Source: Thermoanaerobaculum aquaticum (GTDB lineage: Bacteria; Acidobacteriota; Thermoanaerobaculia; Thermoanaerobaculales; Thermoanaerobaculaceae). Taken from it: a DNA stretch of 64,000 nucleotides. Location: NCBI RefSeq assembly GCF_000687145.1, contig NZ_JMFG01000002.1:62001-126000 (forward strand). Reading direction: 5' to 3'. Every line of letters starts with the position of its first letter. Positions within the stretch are counted from its first letter, which is position 1. Below, piece by piece: positions 62,824 through 64,000 of the stretch. The notes under the pieces were generated by a model that worked only from the letters and a program-made list of their open reading frames with translations, ran no database searches and was not told the DNA's origin. A program made the position numbers and the translations under genes.

Positions 62824-64000
62824 TCAGGCTCCCAGAGCGGCCAGCACCCGGCGGGGGAGGCCACCAAAATCCCCGGAAGACATGGCAATGAAAACGTCCC
62901 CCGGCCGCAGCAAGGCCAACACGGTGGGAAGCGGATCGCCCCCGTCTTCCACCACCACCGCGTCCACACCCTTGGCCTTCAGTTGTGCGGCCAGGCGGTG
63001 GCGGTCCATTTGCTCTTCCGGTGGCAGCCGGTGGCGGTGGAAGATGGGCGCCAGCACCACCCCATCGGCCAGGGCGAAGGCTTGCTCGTACAGGGGGAAG
63101 AGCTCGGCGCGGCCGGCGGTGAGGGAGCGGGGTTCAAAGGCGACCACCAGCCGGCGGCCGGGAAAGCGCTCCCGGGCTCCCTCCAGGGTGAGACCCACGG
63201 CGGTGGGGTGGTGGGCAAAGTCGTCAACCACGGTCACACCTCCGGCTTCCCCCACCACCTCCAGCCTTCGGCGCACGCCGGGGAAGGTGGCCAAGGCTCG
63301 CTGCAGGGTTTCGGGGGGGATGCCGGCCAGGCGACTCACCGCCGCCACCGCCAGGAGGTTGGCCAGGTTGTGGCGCCCCACCAGCGGAACTTCCAGCTCC
63401 CACACGTCACCGTCCAGGGCAACCTCGGCCACCAGGTTACCCTGGCGATGGGAAAAGTGCCGGCAGCGCACCTGGGCTTGGGCGCTTTGTCCGTACCACA
63501 GCACCTTTCGGGCGTGGGCCGCCACCTCCCGAGCGCCAGGGTCGTCGGCGTTGGCCACCACCCATCCGTCACCGGTCACCCGCGCCACTCCTGCGCGGAA
63601 AGCGGCCAGAATGGCATCCAGGGAGGGGTAGAGATCGGCGTGGTCATACTCCACGTTGTTGACCACGAAGATGTGGGGGAAGTAGTGCAGAAACTTTGGG
63701 CCCTTGTCGAAAAACGCGGTGTTGTACTCGTCCCCTTCCACCACCGTCCACGGCGAGTGCCCCAGCCGCCAGGGCTTTCCGCCCCGGGGAACACCGCCAA
63801 TGAAGGCGGTAGGGTCAAGGCCGGCGTGGGTGAGCACATGGGCCACCAGAGCTGTTGTGGTGGTTTTCCCGTGGGTGCCGGCCACCACCACGGTTTTCCT
63901 GTTCTGGCAAAAAAGCTCCCCAAAAAGCGCCGCTTGCGAGGTGTAGGGAAGCCCCCGGGCGAGCACGGCTTGAACTTCGGGGTTGGAAATGGGCACGGCG
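62824..64000 (-). CDS. mpl: UDP-N-acetylmuramate:tripeptide ligase Mpl, 5' end cut by the window
   Basis: Mur-ligase-type enzyme that reattaches recovered L-Ala-D-Glu-meso-DAP peptide to UDP-MurNAc. The frame is open to the window edge, so the N-terminus is missing. It has ATP site VVAGTHGKTTTTALVA and the diagnostic EGDEYNTAFFDKGPKFLHY, which separates Mpl from MurC, then VVNNVEYDHADLYPSLD, PLVGRHNLANLLAV, VVDDFAHHPTAV and VVAFEPRSLTAGR. The C-terminus ends SSGDFGGLPRRVL. It is upstream of pgpA in one unit. Confidence 0.93.
   Translation of the reverse strand, partial: AVPISNPEVQAVLARGLPYTSQAALFGELFCQNRKTVVVAGTHGKTTTTALVAHVLTHAGLDPTAFIGGVPRGGKPWRLGHSPWTVVEGDEYNTAFFDKGPKFLHYFPHIFVVNNVEYDHADLYPSLDAILAAFRAGVARVTGDGWVVANADDPGAREVAAHARKVLWYGQSAQAQVRCRHFSHRQGNLVAEVALDGDVWELEVPLVGRHNLANLLAVAAVSRLAGIPPETLQRALATFPGVRRRLEVVGEAGGVTVVDDFAHHPTAVGLTLEGARERFPGRRLVVAFEPRSLTAGRAELFPLYEQAFALADGVVLAPIFHRHRLPPEEQMDRHRLAAQLKAKGVDAVVVEDGGDPLPTVLALLRPGDVFIAMSSGDFGGLPRRVLAALGA

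Overview
The window is GC-rich, dense bacterial chromosome with many GTG starts, 1-4 bp gene overlaps and no tRNA, rRNA, IS element or CRISPR array that I could find. Several products carry signal peptides, outer-membrane barrels or lipoboxes, so the cell is Gram-negative in type. A secreted protein with the layout of the acidobacterial VWFA-related family (33655-35346), together with very large carboxypeptidase-regulatory-domain proteins, points to Acidobacteriota. A Thermoanaerobaculum-like lineage is possible, but that is a guess.

Layout. 1-6647 (+): the end of feoB, a small Cys-rich protein and a DtxR-FeoA regulator. A second DtxR-type repressor follows, with its own palindrome-covered promoter, and heads a tight operon of apbE, a porin, an FMN-binding protein and a small b-cytochrome-like membrane protein. 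6556-9625 (-): tyrS and a degenerate M16-like secreted protein. 9644-10567 (+): a membrane protein. 10512-17195 (-): a four-gene glycan operon (GT-C membrane protein, GT2, GT4, polyprenyl-phosphate sugar transferase). 17306-20468 (+): serS and an orphan peptide-binding lipoprotein. 20465-23059 (-): M48 protease, LemA, TFIIB-type zinc ribbon protein and a membrane protein. 23112-23888 (+): an SDR. 23885-29411 (-): hslV-hslU-FN3 lipoprotein-dapF-DUF72, then a YjbQ-like gene. 29547-32558 (+): three secreted proteins including an OmpA-type one. 32672-41230: xerC, HD phosphohydrolase, trmFO, topA and dprA on the minus strand, broken by plus-strand genes for secreted proteins. 41277-45165 (+): TPR lipoprotein, a CsgG-like protein and a protease/propeller/barrel fusion. 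45216-47854 (+): an Nramp-UspA fusion and a peroxiredoxin. 47904-59607 (-): three tandem paralogous ~1300-residue secreted proteins. 59712-62390 (+): response regulator, GAF protein and DUF4388/PATAN-GAF protein. 62358-64000 (-): pgpA and mpl, the latter cut by the window end.

How they may work together. The first 6.6 kb reads as an iron-responsive unit: FeoB imports Fe(II); two repressors with DtxR-type Cys-Glu-His metal ligands sense it; ApbE would attach FMN to the exported FMN-binding protein; and the heme-type membrane protein could pass it electrons. I infer a periplasmic flavin/heme reductase feeding FeoB. The second standout is the triplicated giant-protein operon, whose promoter overlaps that of a divergent signalling operon. 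The third is the single-chain gluzincin/beta-propeller/beta-barrel protein. At the DNA level there are recurrent start codons 6-7 nt after a -10 box (probable leaderless mRNAs), two odd-symmetric -10 elements between divergent genes, and six convergent gene pairs whose 3' ends overlap.
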